DNA of 7,185 bases from contig JAKAMO010000113.1 in assembly GCA_021812825.1 (NCBI GenBank), positions 1 through 7,185 of the forward strand. The letters are read 5' to 3'. Source of the DNA: a bacterium. GTDB taxonomy: Bacteria > Elusimicrobiota > Elusimicrobia > Elusimicrobiales > UBA9959. Below the pieces are notes generated by a model that worked only from the letters and a program-made list of their open reading frames with translations, was not told the DNA's origin and ran no database searches. Shown one piece after another: positions 6,520 to 7,185 of the stretch. The position numbers and the translations under genes are program-made. The first letter of the stretch is position 1. Each line of letters opens with the position of its first letter.

Positions 6520-6656
6520 ATTGCGCGCCTCCTCGCGCCGGCCCGCCTTGCCCCGCCCGGCCGCGGAGTTCCCGGCCTCAGGGCTCCGGGGACTTTTATC
6601 CCGCGGCCCGTTATCTTTTATCAATCCTTGCATCCGAGTTCCCTCAAGTCGCGGGT

Positions 6657-6694
6657 TTGCATGCGGCAATACCGGGCCTTGCAAGCGGCAATAC
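6657..6694. repeat. Two direct repeats, each a TTGC-N5-GCAA dyad
   Basis: TTGCATGCGGCAATAC (6657-6672) and TTGCAAGCGGCAATAC (6679-6694) differ at one base in 16 and start 22 bp apart, close to two turns of the helix. Each contains the inverted repeat TTGC-N5-GCAA. This is the layout of two operators bound side by side on one DNA face by a dimeric regulator. I do not recognise the regulator. Confidence 0.6.
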
Positions 6695-6745
6695 GTCCGC
6701 TGTTTACCGTCACGGCGGAAGCGGCCGCATTTTGTTAGCATTTTT

Positions 6746-6801
6746 ATGTCGGCAGTATGGGCGTTCCGGCCCGGGGTACTCCGACATGACCGCAAGGTCG
6801 G
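6746..6801 (+). ncRNA. Potentially folded 5' leader of hdrC
   Basis: Three stacked helices can form: 6746-6752/6781-6787 (7 bp, ATGTCGG/CCGACAT), 6754-6757/6777-6780 (4 bp) and 6759-6762/6769-6772 (4 bp), with a bulged C6753 and an unpaired GGGG (6773-6776). A second small hairpin, GACC-GCAA-GGTC (6788-6799), abuts directly. The fold sits 45 nt before the Shine-Dalgarno site. It matches no riboswitch class I know and may simply be a structured leader. Confidence 0.35.
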
Positions 6802-6834
6802 GGGGCGGGGGCGCTGCAACTGGGATAGCTATCT

Positions 6835-6840
6835 GGAGGT
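6835..6840 (+). promoter_or_regulatory. Shine-Dalgarno site of hdrC
   Basis: GGAGGT lies 6 nt before the ATG at 6847 and fixes this start. GAGG (6836-6839) can pair with CCTC (6843-6846) just before the ATG, forming a very small hairpin that might lower initiation. Confidence 0.85.
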
Positions 6841-6846
6841 GGCCTC

Positions 6847-7185
6847 ATGCCGCTCGAACGGAAGATAAAATACGAAAAGGACTGCGACAGGGAGTTCGCG
6901 GACTGGGTCACGAGCCAGACCGGGGGCGAGAACCTGCGCCACTGCATACAGTGCGGCGTCTGCAGCGCCGCCTGTCCGCTGTCGCTGTACATGGACTACA
7001 CGCCGCGCAGGCTCATCAACATGGCGCGCGCCGGCTTCAAGAAGGAGGTCCTCAGCTCCTTCACTATCTGGCTTTGCACCAGCTGCTACTCCTGCAGGGC
7101 CGAATGCCCCAAGCAGATAAAGGTCACGGACATAATGTACCTGCTGAAGCGGCGGGCCATAGAGGAAGGCGTCTATCCGAAGCGC
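6847..7185 (+). CDS. hdrC: Heterodisulfide reductase subunit C-like [4Fe-4S] protein (3' end missing)
   Basis: An electron-transfer subunit carrying two [4Fe-4S] clusters, of the HdrC family. In methanogens HdrC serves CoB-CoM heterodisulfide reductase; bacterial relatives work in Hdr-like complexes coupled to ferredoxin, quinone, sulfur or hydrogen metabolism. The 113 visible residues start at ATG 6847 behind GGAGGT and run off the window. Both clusters have a full CxxCxxCxxxC motif: Cys33, 36, 39, 43 (CIQCGVCSAACP) and Cys77, 80, 83, 87 (CTSCYSCRAECP). The linking segment DYTPRRLINMARAG and the following KVTDIMYLLKRRAIEEG are typical of HdrC. No membrane segment is visible. HdrB, with its CCG domains, usually follows and would be expected just beyond the window; whether it does cannot be seen. 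The physiological partner is unknown. Confidence 0.88.
   Translation, partial: MPLERKIKYEKDCDREFADWVTSQTGGENLRHCIQCGVCSAACPLSLYMDYTPRRLINMARAGFKKEVLSSFTIWLCTSCYSCRAECPKQIKVTDIMYLLKRRAIEEGVYPKR

Larger units (their letters stand above)
6520..6834. other. Non-coding regulatory region before hdrC
   Basis: No convincing gene is seen here. From left to right it holds a hairpin 6567-6575/6586-6594 followed by TTT (possibly a second, weaker terminator), the octamer CTTTTATC at 6593 and again at 6615, two TTGC-N5-GCAA dyads (6657-6691), an AT-rich patch (6729-6747) with TAGCAT at 6736-6741 as a weak -10 candidate, a folded leader (6746-6801), and a GATAGCTATC palindrome (6824-6833). Confidence 0.6.

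Noticed and set aside
6654..6673. A Geobacter-type LexA box (GGTT...ACC) over the first TTGC dyad
   Set aside because: GGTT and ACC are present, but the internal spacing is off by two bases from the consensus I recall, and the second copy lacks the GGTT half.
6657..6694. Reading the two repeats as the start of a CRISPR array
   Set aside because: There are only two copies of 16 bp with a 6-bp gap, with internal dyad symmetry and no cas genes. Operator sites explain them better.
5785..6819. A 344-codon minus-strand frame across the membrane-protein gene and the hdrC upstream region
   Set aside because: It runs through the clear terminator at 6488-6519 and both dyad repeats, has a low-complexity Arg/Gly/Gln composition, and opposes a better candidate gene.
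6476..6868. A GTG-started 130-codon plus-strand frame between the membrane-protein gene and hdrC
   Set aside because: It begins at the terminator, crosses the repeats and leader hairpins, overlaps the hdrC start, and encodes an Arg/Ser/Cys-rich sequence with no motif.

Overview
This is a GC-rich bacterial window, judged by eye to be well above 60% G+C. It holds six protein-coding genes, two of them cut by the window edges, and one tRNA. Nothing in it looks phage-like, transposon-like or like a CRISPR array. The organism cannot be fixed from the sequence. The gene set (LDH-like malate dehydrogenase, animal/fungal-type citrate synthase, HrpB helicase, an HdrC-like iron-sulfur protein) fits a Gram-negative or deep-branching anaerobic lineage such as Elusimicrobiota or Desulfobacterota. 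That is a low-confidence inference. AUA isoleucine codons are unusually frequent for such a GC-rich genome: 7 of 18 Ile codons in citrate synthase and 5 of 18 in the visible malate dehydrogenase.

Layout. Positions 1-2105 (+) carry the 3' part of mdh and a complete citrate synthase gene 29 bp downstream, evidently an operon joining the two steps that make oxaloacetate and condense it with acetyl-CoA. A run of strong hairpins (2114-2174) follows. Next come a sigma70-like promoter (2199-2228) and a tRNA with anticodon CAU (2287-2359), which is either elongator Met or the AUA-reading Ile2 tRNA. A perfect 20-bp stem (2383-2425) separates this tRNA from a convergent two-gene minus-strand unit. That unit is an EEP-family nuclease/phosphatase resembling E. 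coli YbhP (5728 to 4949) followed 17 bp later by the helicase HrpB (4931 to 2448).

An 83-bp divergent region (5729-5811) separates ybhP from a plus-strand gene for an unrecognised 218-residue membrane protein with a C-terminal TPR-like segment (5812-6468). That gene ends in a clear intrinsic terminator (6488-6519). The following 378-bp non-coding stretch (6469-6846) is the most regulation-rich part of the window. It holds the terminator, two TTGC-N5-GCAA dyads exactly 22 bp apart, an AT-rich promoter-like patch, and a potentially structured leader. All of these lie ahead of an HdrC-like two-[4Fe-4S] protein gene (6847 to the window end).

The window looks like ordinary chromosomal core and accessory metabolism, and I see no unmistakable new system. 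The points most worth checking are the paired dyads plus folded leader before hdrC, the identical TAGAAT-6 nt-start arrangement before hrpB and the membrane-protein gene (possible leaderless transcription), the 21-bp dyad over the ybhP start, and the identity of the CAU tRNA.
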